The notes under the pieces: model-generated
Told to the model about the DNA's origin: nothing
What the model saw: the letters and a program-made list of their open reading frames with translations, nothing else
Databases searched by the model: none
NCBI GenBank assembly: GCA_030340625.1
Contig: JAOPHQ010006332.1
Coordinates: forward strand, 37,041-101,040
Length of the DNA stretch: 64,000 bases
Source: Merluccius polli
Taxonomy: Eukaryota; Chordata; Actinopteri; Gadiformes; Merlucciidae
Reading direction: 5' to 3'
Shown here: in pieces, positions 1-9,584 of the stretch
Layout: every line of letters starts with the position of its first letter
How positions within the stretch are numbered: the first letter of the stretch is position 1
Translations under genes and position numbers: made by a program

Positions 1-874
1 CCTTTGGTTGTGGTTTTAGTACGCCATTGTTCACGTTACTTTGCCTTTAAGATTGCCGTTACCTTTAATCAGCAAGGTCGTCAGTGATGACATACTCTTA
101 AGGCGTTCTGTTGTCTTTTAGACTACATCCATGCTTTTACCAAGTTTGGCTTTTTTTCCTCTTAACTGAGATTCTGTTTCTCGTGTGGTAATTCCTCACT
201 AAGCTGTCAAGATTTGTTGTCACTGGGAGCACTTAAAAATAACAAATAGCCTGCCGATTGCCTGCTATCTGCTAACCTAACCAAGTGCTTTCATATTTTA
301 TTTTATAATGATGGGTGCACATGCTCACACAGGCTTCATATAGCCAGTCGGCACATGACAACACTCGGACAACGCTGGATTTTAAAACAGGTTTAGGTGC
401 CATTTCAAAACTGTTGTTAATCTCTTAAATAAAAGTTCATACAGTTCATTTCATTCAACAGTCAGTTTCAAAAAAGGTAAGCAGGACCCGCCTATATCCA
501 TTAAGGTCCAAAATGCCAGAAATTCTCTGTGTTCCGTCTTTCCTTTAAGGAGGGAAAGGTGTAATATTTCATTGGTTTATGAACGATTTAAATATACCTT
601 CGGAAACGTAACGATTATCCGAAGCTTGAAATGATGTATTCCTCCTTTCCAATGAAGAAATGAGAAAAAAAATTACGGGTTACACACTTTCGTCCATTCT
701 TTATTGTAAATGTATTCTTATCAGTTAATGTCTGGTTAACGCATGTCACTTAATCGGTCAGGAAAAAAAGGAAAAATGAGCATCCCTACTATGTATGTAT
801 GTATGTATGCATGCATGTATACATGCATGGAAAAACTCATTGAAAAACTCTTCGGATAAGGAAAGTATACTCAC
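1..874. other. No gene recognised
   Basis: I see no convincing exon here. A short TATG/CATG microsatellite lies at about 790-828. The rest is AT-rich unique-looking sequence, probably an intron of the gene whose exon lies at 875-931. Confidence 0.5.
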
Positions 875-931
875 CACTGTGAGATGGATCCCTCTGGAAT
901 GTTGGAAACCAACGCACACCATTTCTCATAA
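875..931 (-). CDS. Internal exon of an unidentified gene running off the left edge
   Basis: A 57-base minus-strand exon is bounded by a good acceptor (ATTTTTCAG) and a good donor (GTGAGT). It needs two bases from the preceding exon and then reads YEKWCALVSNIPEGSISQ. The short first exons at 2625-2857, 3173-3411 and 4990-5186 all end after two bases of a codon. Splicing any of them here gives FLLD-(S/V)-YEKW, which continues their shared motif. This exon is therefore most likely exon 2 of a gene that has several candidate first exons to its right and continues left of the window. The product is not recognisable from this exon. The splice joins are inferred from phase and motif continuity. Confidence 0.55.
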
Positions 932-2624
932 CTGAAAAATAAATTGCAGCATTTTAAACATACAATTTGAGGTTAGAATTGCAATACAGAGTGGAAAGCA
1001 GAGTGGAGTGTAGAAGGGGTGAAAGCGATGGTTATGTATAGAAGTTGTATTCAAGTTATGTTTAGCTACAAATAACTTTACCCAACATAATAACTTGCTA
1101 ACTTACCATTAGATGAGTCTACTACCATACAGCTGTAGCTAACGTTATGTGGCAAATTCAATTGTGGGGTAAACAATCATACTGAAAAACGAGAACGTTG
1201 CAACATATAACGTCATACACGTTACATAACATAACCGTACACATTAGCGTGGTGGCTGGCATGAGCCACTTGTCATAGCAGCACATTGTATTAAGCTAGA
1301 TCGATAATGAAGATCTAAATGTGTATGGCTAGATCCTGTCAACTGCCATCACATCAAAGATTCCCACACATTCACACGATGTTGCACACGATGACTTGTC
1401 TAGAGTTGCTATTAATCCAGAGACTTGCATCTTTTTTGACGTAATAACTATGTGACTTGATTTGCCGCCATATTTTCCCACTGTGGGATGCATTGTTTTT
1501 TCATTCTTGAGAAACGTTCTACTTCAATTATGTTTTTAAACAGTAAATATAGGCTAGATGTAAAAAAAAAAGTTAGTGCAGGTTTAATACTGCTTTTCTT
1601 TAATTCACGTTTACAATATGGGGCGATGGGGGTGTTCAATGTCATTGAGCATTGTTGATGGTACAAATGTATGCAACACACACACACACACACGATGACT
1701 GCCTTTTTTTTTAAATTTTTTTTTTACAAATTATACTCACATGATACTATTAAAATAACTAATGCTTCACAAGGAGACGTATTTCAATAATAATAATTTT
1801 AATAATATTTAAACAACGTCACGTTTTCATTTCGCAATATTTCATGGCACGATATTTCATCACACCCCTAGTGAACATGCTTCTTTCTTTCTTATTTCCA
1901 AAGCGTTTCTCATTTCTTTCGTGGAGATTTCCAAACAAATGCGCTGTGAGGAAACGCAACGCGATCCAGTTTGAACGCAAACCTGATGGAGAGCAGTCAG
2001 ACACCAGTGTCAGTGAGACCAGGCATGGCAGAGAGAGGCAGGAGGGGACCCAGGTCCAGAGCAGAAGGAAGTCGCATCATGGTAGAGTAGTTAATTCATT
2101 TTGCAACATGTCGCTATGAATTAGCTATAGATTCAGGTTACTTTGTGTTGTGGTGTTCATGAGAATGTTCACATGATCTCATGACTTGGAAGGGATGTGT
2201 TTTACCATACAATATGGCGCATTGCCCCGCTTGTTCTTTATTTATTGTGCCAAGCATCCTGATTGAAATCGGTGAAAAAATGACTAGATTCAAACTATTA
2301 GTGATTATGTGCATTATGTCATTCACGTTGATCTGATGAGACATTGTCGGTGTAGATTCCCAGTTAGCTAAAATTAGCTAGCTAGTTCTAGCTATTTTCA
2401 TCGTCATCGTGATATAAACATGTGCGATAAACACATCGCAAAATACTGCCAGAAACTCGAAAAAATGAATAGATAGAATAGAACTAGGAGTGATTATGTG
2501 CGTTTATGACCCTAAAGAGAGAAAAGAGATGGACATTAGAGGTATCTACATAAGTAGCTGCACGTTGGCTGCATACTTCAGTAAAATAACATTCCCCTAA
2601 AAACAAACCAAACCAGATGATTAC
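932..2624. other. Intronic or intergenic, no gene recognised
   Basis: AT-rich sequence with a short CA repeat at about 1677-1694 and poly-A/T runs. Short open frames at 1448-1693 and 1819-2119 have no motif or splice context that I trust. Confidence 0.4.
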
Positions 2625-2857
2625 CTGTCTAACAGAAATAAGGCAACCATGGTGTCACTCTTCAGGTCCTTTACCTCTCGCAATTGCCGCCATCGTTCAA
2701 AAGCAATACCAATGTTCACTCTGGTTTGACCTCTTGCTTGATCCAAAGTCTTTTTGTTCGTAGCCTTTTCCAATACCGTCTTTCTTTTCTTGCTTTGTAT
2801 AGCGGTTGGAGGTACTGGTGGAACGGGAAATGGTTGTGGTTGCGATTTCTCTGCCAT
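2625..2857 (-). CDS. Alternative-first-exon cassette 1 (RVNIG/FLLD motif)
   Basis: This exon opens with ATG at 2855-2857 and encodes about 77 residues. The N-terminal part is proline-rich and then basic (SKKRKTVLEKATNKK). The conserved block follows: TRVNIGIAFERWRQLR, then LKSDTMVALFLLD. It ends GAC-AG before the donor GTAATC, so the intron is in phase 2, like the other cassettes. The motif is predicted to be helical and basic. I do not recognise a named domain. Sequence just upstream of the ATG (about 3000-3060) resembles the flank of the hAT-borne cassette at 19.5 kb, which suggests a related mobile origin. It probably splices to 875-931. Confidence 0.65.
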
Positions 2858-2964
2858 TGTTGTGCCACTAGCTCGCTAGCTTTATGCAATATGGCCGCCT
2901 AGCCTTGTGGAAGACTCCGGTCGCGCGCTATGAGTGCGCGCGCAGGTAGACTGGCAGGTAGTCC

Positions 2965-3003
2965 GTCCAATCATTTCATTCGGTCCGAATGAAATGATTG
3001 GAC
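2965..3003. repeat. 39-base near-perfect palindrome
   Basis: Nineteen bases (starting GTCCAATCATTTCATTC) are repeated exactly in inverse orientation around a single central base. It lies about 110 bases upstream of the ATG of cassette 1, so it could be a terminus or fold-back of the element that carries the cassette, or a promoter element. Confidence 0.8.
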
Positions 3004-3172
3004 GTAGTTTTCACAGGACTGCGCCAGCCACAGACATCTGAGTTTTTTCCTTTCTATTGTCAGAGCATTTGATTTATTGATTGCTGTCGGGACATACTGA
3101 GCATTTTGACCAATATAACAAAAAGTGCTTCTAAACAATCCTACATACCCTGCCTTTAAATTGGAGGCTCAC

Positions 3173-3411
3173 CTATCCAGGAGTAGATCAGCAAGCTCAG
3201 AATCCAACATCGGCCCGACGCTATCGCGGAGCTCTCTCCACCTCGGATATGCCTGTCCAATGTTGACACGGGATTTATTCCTTCTGTTGTCACTCTCCTT
3301 CTTAGACTCTCGTTTTTCAACATCGGTCTTCCTTTTTTTAGCTTGCTTAACCGTGTACACTTTCGTTCGTAATGCCGGGATAGCAACTTTTTCTGCCGGG
3401 ACGTCCGCCAT
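3173..3411 (-). CDS. Alternative-first-exon cassette 2 (RVNIG/FLLD motif)
   Basis: The exon starts with ATG at 3409-3411 and encodes about 79 residues. A lysine/arginine-rich stretch (KQAKKRKTDVEKRESKK) precedes the conserved block SRVNIGQAYPRWRELRD and the end SELADLLLD. The last codon is split after AG by the donor GTGAGC, giving phase 2. The exon lies 316 bases right of cassette 1 in the same orientation. Immediately upstream is a GAACGA-rich repeat that may be part of a mobile element. It is a probable alternative first exon for the gene containing 875-931. Function is unknown. The basic tract followed by a helical block would fit nuclear localisation and a DNA- or protein-binding role, but that is inference. 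Confidence 0.65.
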
Positions 3412-3429
3412 TGTACCTTCACCACCGAG

Positions 3430-3918
3430 CGAGTCAGAGGGATGGGTCGTTCGCGAACGAACTAGTTCGAACGAACGACTCTTTAAAGTGAACGAACTGA
3501 CCTAGTTCGCCACCGTCGTTCGCGTCGTTCGTCTCGTTCGTCTCGTTCGCTGAGTCTCTCTGACGCGCTGATTCGCGGCGCCGCTGATTCGCGAGTCGTG
3601 ACTCGTTCGCTGACTGATTGACTCGAGGACTGAGACGTCACTCACGACTCGTCATCACGAGAGCCAGCCAATCTGTCTTTGTATTTTCTGTGTCATGCCA
3701 GATTAATAAAATATTTGAATGTCTCGTCAATCTGTCTCGTTCTTTCATGCTTCCTTCTCACGCACGCAACCCGGCCGGGACCCGCAATATAAAATATGCC
3801 CAGAATAAACACAACTGTACATCATTAACTTTAAAACTCATCATTGCTAAATCAAGTCTATTATATTGCTGATATACATCCAATAATCTACTACGCCCCC
3901 CCCCCCACACACACACAA

Positions 3919-3951
<33 letters not shown>

Positions 3952-4040
3952 TCGCGCTGCGTTTGGTGTGTCTAACTTTACCAAGTCTATTATCTTGCTG
4001 ATATATTAAACATCCAATAATCTACTACGCCCCCCCCCCC

Positions 4041-4083
<43 letters not shown>

Positions 4084-4600
4084 CGCGCTGCGTTTGGTTT
4101 GTCTAACGTTACGTTAAATTGGGGGAACGGGGCATTTTGATCCTGACATGTCATTATGCATACATTAAATAAATCTGTTGAACTCAAATGAAATACATAT
4201 GTTAACATATTCAACCAGACACAATGTTGTATTTGCTATTAACACATTTATTAACGCCATCAAGCACCATTGCACGATTGTGAATCGTGATTTCATGATT
4301 AGTTAGTAAATGAGAAGAACGAGGGAGTCCGAGACCGACTCAGCTGCATTCGTGATTCGTTTGAATGTTGTGTGAACGAGGAGGAGCCGAGTCTCACCGA
4401 CTCGGCTGGCATTCGCCGTTCGCGAATGACAGCCCTGAGCCGAGTCGTTCGTGATTCGCGAACGAGGGAGGAGCTAAGTGAACGACTGAACGACTGAACG
4501 AGTCAGTGAATGATTCAGCGCTACCGGAAACACGAACGAACGAACGAACGACTCTTCATGGCGAACTGAACGACGCGAACTAGTTCGCGCAAACAACGAG
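3430..4600. repeat. GAACGA/TCGTTC-rich repeat block, probable non-autonomous DNA element
   Basis: Both ends (about 3440-3560 and 4310-4590) are dense in GAACGA or its complement and share GAACGACTCTT and AACTAGTTCG. The middle has an imperfect tandem duplication (about 3850-3965 and 3966-4105). Each half contains a poly-C run, a CA microsatellite (3905-3944 and 4043-4082) and CATCGCGCTGCGTTTGG. No protein-coding gene is visible. Element boundaries are not resolved. Confidence 0.5.
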
Positions 4601-4989
4601 GAAATCCACCACTCAGAGCGTGAACGCGCATCGACTTTGGTCGAGCAACCAATAGGAACGGCCAAAACAGCTTGCTCTGTAAAATGTACTGTGATTGGCT
4701 GAACACTGCCGTCACGGCACTGATTTTTTAAAGCCTGAATACAGAGCCAAGAGGAGACACCGAAGTCCAGTGCTCTGTCATAACACTATGAATTACAATG
4801 TGCTGAAAGGTTATTATTGATTTTTTACCAAATGACGGCAAACATAACTTACCAGCTCCAGCTAGGTTAGAGATGGTTGAGTTTAGGTAATCCTATACAC
4901 ATATTCGAATGGCTCACAGTGCACGACTTTCAGATTGTGCGCTATGTGTATGGATATACAGCCAAAAACAAAAAGAAAATACCATTCAC

Positions 4990-5186
4990 ACATCGAGAAG
5001 GAAATGTGCTACCTCAGTATCCAATGTCAGCCCCTTCGCTTCTTCCAGCGCTCGCCACCGAGGAAATGCTAATCCAATGTTGACCCTGATTTTTGATCTG
5101 TTCTTGTCACTTTGTATCCTGGAAAAAGACCGAGGCGTCTTTGCGTTGGCTTGCAGCACTGGAGGCTCCGACTCGGAGTCCGCCAT
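4990..5186 (-). CDS. Alternative-first-exon cassette 3 (RVNIG/FLLD motif)
   Basis: The likely start is the ATG at 5184-5186 (MADSESEPPV), because three sister cassettes also begin MA. An upstream in-frame ATG at 5214-5216 is possible. The exon carries the conserved block IRVNIGLAFPRWRALEE and ends EVAHFLLD plus two bases before a weaker donor (GTGAAT). Phase 2 is again preserved, and joining to 875-931 would read FLLDVYEKW. Function is unknown. The ATG is preceded by a GC-rich stretch with no clear TATA box. Confidence 0.6.
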
Positions 5187-5219
5187 TGTTTTTAAAACGC
5201 GAGCGAGACGCGTCATGGA

Positions 5220-5760
5220 GACCCTGCTGACGCGGTTCTTCTCCTTCTTCCTCTGCTTTCATTAAGGCGCGTGGGACCCAGTTTGTTGCAATGGCGCCCT
5301 CTTCTTGGCGGCTTCTTAGCCTTCTATTTTTCCGACGTCATTATACCTACTTTTGATAGAAAAATAACTCCTCACTTTCCCAATTTTAATTAATTCTATT
5401 GATTAGACCTGTCCCCCTCAAATAATTGAAGACAAGCTTACGTCCTTCTGCTGTTCCTAATAACTGTTACTTTGGCAACATCATGTGTTTTATTTTCCTT
5501 GCAGGTTTTTGTGGTCCTTCCTCATACTCTTTGCATGGAAGTATAATCTCTCTCTCTCGCTCTCTCTCTCTCCATCTCTCTCTCATATTCTTATATTCTA
5601 CTTTATATTCAAAAACACACGCACGCTCACGCACAAAAAGAAAAGGGGAACTAATCGCCAAAAAAAACAAAACTATGCAAAACATACTTCCTGCTTCAGA
5701 CATGAATTGCATATTTGTATGTTTTCCTGCATGATAGAGATGACGTTGTTTTCATGATAA
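5220..5760. other. No gene recognised
   Basis: Contains a CT microsatellite at about 5549-5585 and AT-rich sequence. No supported exon. Confidence 0.4.
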
Positions 5761-5761
5761 T

Positions 5762-5965
5762 GAAAACTATCAATCTGGTGCGCTGCCTCCACTACCAAGG
5801 ACAATGGCAGACTGCAGCGGATCATTCAGTCAGCCAAAAATGTGCCTCCTACCTCCTCTCCTGGACCTGTACCACTCCAGAACCAGGAAGAAAGCAGGAA
5901 AGATTGTCGTCGATCCTTCCCATCCCTGTCACCACCTCTTCCAGATACTTCCAGTCTGTAGTGTA
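5762..5965 (+). mobile_element. Non-LTR retrotransposon 3'-end remnant
   Basis: Translation in two plus-strand frames gives pieces such as DLYHSRTRKKAGKIVVDPSH followed by PCHHLFQILP. I recognise this as typical of the C-terminal end of reverse transcriptases of fish LINEs. It is broken by frameshifts and lacks the catalytic RT motifs. The clade is uncertain. Confidence 0.55.
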
Positions 5966-6171
5966 CATACTCATACACATTGCATAGCCTTTCACAGCCT
6001 ACATCATTTTATAGTTCTTAGTAACTTGGTGTGTAAATATTGCATTTGTTTTGTTGTTTTTATTCTTTCTCAATATTTTGTTATTTGTTATTTTGCTGGA
6101 AGATAGGCCTACTCATCAGACATTGTGTTATTATTGCCCTGATAATGCAATAGGTGGTATTCATTCTAAAA

Positions 6172-6748
6172 CCGTGATTCTCAACTAGTGGGTGGTGACC
6201 CATAAGTGGGTCCAGTGAGAGTTGGAGAGAGGAGGCAAGAGTTTGTTGTGTTGGACTACAGAAAGCATAGCTTAGTGTTATCTAAAGGATTTACCGTTCT
6301 CTTCCTGCAACAACTCAACTCTCGTGATCAAGTTCAGAGCGAGACTTTTCCTTGAGCGAGACTTGGTTAGACACAATAACAAACAGACCGGATCAAGCGA
6401 AAGGTAAAGACACAGGTTTTATTTCTCTGTAGGGATCCTTTCCATAATGTTGTCAGACACTTATAACAATCTGAGCCTGTCAGTGGCAAAACAAGCCAAA
6501 ACAAAACAAGAGGACGTAAATTGATGGGGCGCCTTGCCCCATAGCTTTACATTGCTGCCGTTTCGTGGCGGAGAGCTGAAGCCTTCTCGCACAATACTGG
6601 ACCAATTGTTAAAATTGTGATTGTAAAAATTCTTGTCCGCAATAGTCCCGGAGACCCAAAATGATGGTAAAATAGGGTCCAGGTCGAAAAATCCCAAAGT
6701 TATGGCACATGTGGGTCCTGAGGCTAGACCAGTTGAGAACCACTGCTC
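6172..6748. mobile_element. hAT-type non-autonomous transposon (CAGTGGTTCTCAA ends)
   Basis: The right end reads GTTGAGAACCACTG, and the left end is a mutated inverse (CCGTGATTCTCAACTAG). Flanks TTCTAAAA and CTCTAAAC are a plausible decayed 8-bp target duplication, as expected for hAT. No transposase is encoded. Confidence 0.65.
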
Positions 6749-6980
6749 TAAACGCATAGTTCAACAATAAGGCTTACCACATTGCCCGGGGCAAGTAAAA
6801 TATCACATTGGGCTAGTTAATCTAGCAAAAAAAAATGTTTCATTTTTTTCGATCGTACCATAAATTATGTTCTTGTTCTCTGGCACAGCATAACCCCCTC
6901 CCCTTGCACTCAGAGAATATTGGCACACACCTTATGAGCTGAAGCGCAAGTGGGCATTTTCAATTATAGTGGAAACAGGA

Positions 6981-7120
6981 GTGTGGCTGCAGGTTTTTGT
7001 TCAAACCAAGCAGCAGCACACCAGACTTGACTCATTTAATCAACTGATCTCAGTCTTCAGAGAGCTGATTGGTCAAACTGTGTGCTCTTGGTTGGTTTGA
7101 ACAAAAACCTGCAGCCACAC
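6981..7120. mobile_element. Hairpin MITE, truncated relative to the copy at 16900-17103
   Basis: The ends are inverted copies of GTGTGGCTGCAGGTTTTTGT. The interior and right flank match the intact copy at 16900-17103. The outer left terminus seen there (starting CAGGGGTGG) is missing here. Confidence 0.75.
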
Positions 7121-7308
7121 CGGCCCTTTGTGGAACAGATTCCCCAGGCCTGCATTAGAGGATGTGGTTGAAACCCCAACTATGTATTGCGCCCTTCTCG
7201 CCATCTCTGGGGAGGAGGGGGGATGGGTAATACCGTTTTCCATGTGCAAGAATGTTTGTTGCTTCGCATCTATGACACTGTGTCCATGTTCAGGTTTCAT
7301 TTACTTAA

Positions 7309-7607
7309 AGGGGCTATAGACGATATATTTAGCCACAAGATGTCGCACTAGAGCACCAGCATCTCAAACCACAACCACTGGGAGTGTCCTTTACCTTCTG
7401 TACTCATCTCATGCACGGCGCATGCGTTATCGTGAACGCGCGGCCGGACCGGACACCAAAACAAAGAAAACAGAAGCTCGGATTACAACACACACAGAGG
7501 GAGGGTGACGTCATTCTCTGGTCAGGACGCCATTACCCCACTATATCTCTACATAGCCAATAGTTGTTTGCTGCTGTATTAATGTTCAGTCATCGTCTAT
7601 AGCCCCT
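7309..7607. mobile_element. TTAA-flanked MITE (family I), 299 bp
   Basis: Perfect 16-bp inverted ends (AGGGGCTATAGACGAT) are flanked by TTAA on both sides (7305-7308 and 7608-7611). The same sequence context at about 20590-20600 has a single TTAA and acts as a paralogous empty site. The internal sequence resembles the right end of the larger element ending at 8497. The 5'-AG...CT-3' ends and TTAA target fit TTAA-specific superfamilies such as Kolobok or piggyBac. I cannot choose between them. Confidence 0.85.
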
Positions 7608-8007
7608 TTAACTCCTCCCCCCTCCCTTCTGTTCCCTGCAAGGAGTTGTGGGACACAGAAAAGCTCCGTCTGAAACACACAACAATTGACAGCAACAAGT
7701 TACCTTTGTGAATAATGTCAAGTGACGACGTGAGTACAGTAGGCAAGCAAGCTGATGTACAACTTGCTATTGTTTCGTTTGTTGAATATTGTTTTTTACA
7801 TTAGTTATTTTAGTGACATTAGTAATGAGCTATTTGTTCGATCTGCAGAGTGACCTAAATCCATGCATCATAATTATTAGGCTGTAGAGATGCAAGTAAC
7901 GATTGCAACATTTGCAGTTAGTAATATCATGACAGTTACCGAGCATGCCTACTGTCGCCGGTCACTAATGACAACATGTTACATCCTGTGCCCATCACTG
8001 TACTTAC

Positions 8008-8220
8008 GCGTCGAGGAGAAGAAAAGCCAGCTCCGAGTCAAGTTGTAACCCTTTAGGCAGCTCGTAGGTCTCTCCATCTGGGAAAAGCCAGGCCAATGTT
8101 GATTCTGGTCTTGTCTCTCTCTTTGTCAGAGGCCTTTTTAGCCAGAGACCGTGGTTTGTTGGGTGCAGGACGTTCAGGACGGTCGCCTCCAGCTGACCGC
8201 TTCGGACTGAAGGCTGCCAT
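8008..8220 (-). pseudogene. First-exon cassette 4, frameshifted, inside a family I element
   Basis: ATG at 8218-8220 opens MAAFSPKRSAGG, then a basic tract and TRINIGLAFPRWRDLR. A one-base shift follows, after which another frame reads LQLDSELAFLLLD and ends at a strong donor (GTAAGT) in the usual phase. As it stands the first frame hits a stop after RDLRAA. This is either a decayed exon or a recent frameshift. Its relatives at 28977-29103 and about 20.78 kb are more decayed. Confidence 0.65.
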
Positions 8221-8243
8221 CACGCTGCTTACAGCGCGCTGTG

Positions 8244-8265
8244 TGACGTCACTCTCTATTTAAAC
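8244..8265 (-). promoter_or_regulatory. CRE-like palindrome and TATA-like box upstream of cassette 4
   Basis: TGACGTCA at 8244-8251 is a full cAMP-response-element palindrome, and GTTTAAATAG (minus strand, 8256-8265) is TATA-like. They lie 24-45 bases upstream of the ATG. The TATTTAAAC box is kept in the copies near 20.82 and 29.15 kb, where the CRE is changed. Promoter activity is inferred. Confidence 0.4.
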
Positions 8266-8501
8266 GCAGTTTCACGTGGAGGGACTCACGTGAACTCTCA
8301 TGCACGGGCGCGTGAGTTCTCGTGAACGCGCGGCCGGCCCGGATACCAAAAACAAAGAAAACTGAAGCTCAGATTACAACACACACACACAGTGTGACGT
8401 CATTCTCTGATCAGGACGCCATTACCCCACTATATCTCTACATAGCCAATAGTTGTCTGCTGCTGTATTAATGTTCAGGACATCGTCTATAGCCCCTTTA
8501 A

Positions 8502-9584
8502 ATAAAGATTACACATGACAATTAACTTCAGTCTTTGTTGTTATATATAAATAAAACAAATAGAAAGTTCTGTTTAGTGCACATGAAACAAACTATTGAA
8601 GTTCTGTTTATGATGTGTGTATCATGTGACCTTGTTTCTGGCCAGGTTCATCTGGACAGAGCTGTATATAAAACATTTATTTCAATTTCAATTGATAATG
8701 GCCAATATGCATCATTGCAACAACATTATTCGTTTACAAAAATGAATATAAAATAATGTCTGGCAAGCAACAAGTGGTTAGAATTTACAAAGTTAGGAAA
8801 ATATATCATGTCTCTTCGTTTACACTGATAAAAAGGTAAATGACATACTTTCCCAAATTAAAAATAAATAAATGAATGAATCACAACTTAAAGAACAATT
8901 CAGCATCACTTTTCTCAAACCACAATCACTTCAGTCGGGTTACAGAAGTGTTTCTGGTTAGCTGAAAAATGGGTAACAATTTGTAATCAAAAAAATTGCT
9001 AGGGCAGTTTGAGGATGACTGCTATCCAATAACACACACAACATAATAAAGGCAATATATATGATAAACTGTCAAATATTTCACATGAAAGACACTCAAA
9101 CATTAAAACACATCTGCTCACACCCCAACCAATATTCAGATCACGTATATAATGGCAATATACATGTCAACGTATTTATTATAGAGTAAACACAAATACC
9201 TACTTTGTTGTACTGATTCAGTTCAAGCAACTAGTGTTTAGATTTTTTTTCATGTAGACATTTAACAAAATTAATGAATCATGATTTTCAGAATACTCGA
9301 TTATTCCTCAGCCTTCCTCTACATCCTCCTACGCTTCCTGACGTGCCAGCTTATCCGTCTCTGCCTCCTCCTCTGCAGGGTCACAATCAGAAGCACTGTC
9401 AAAATCCTCCTCTGCAGTCTCGAAGGTCTTTGGTCTCTGGCTGGCTTTCCACGTGCTCTTCCTCACCTCCTTGCTTTCCTCTGCATCATCCTCTTATGTA
9501 AGTTCAGAGGTTGGATCTCTGTCACTTCAATTACTTTCAATGCTTTTGGAGGAATCTCTCTTCAAATGGCCCTCCTCTGATAGC
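8502..9584. other. Probable 3' UTR and downstream flank of the zinc-finger gene
   Basis: AT-rich sequence with no supported exon. A minus-strand AATAAA at 9175-9180, about 400 bases past the stop codon, is a candidate polyadenylation signal. Confidence 0.35.

Larger units (their letters stand above)
7612..8497 (-). mobile_element. Family I TTAA element carrying a first-exon cassette
   Basis: The right end is ATCGTCTATAGCCCCT followed by TTAA (8498-8501), identical to the end of the 299-bp MITE. The left end is not defined. Copies of the same internal sequence occur at about 20598-21062 and 28660-29400, so this is a dispersed repeat and not a unique gene region. It contains the cassette at 8008-8220 and a conserved TATA-like/CRE stretch. 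Confidence 0.6.

Noticed and set aside
1844..2119. Plus-strand 91-residue open frame ending near a possible donor
   Set aside because: No motif, no acceptor partner, and a comparable open frame exists on the opposite strand.
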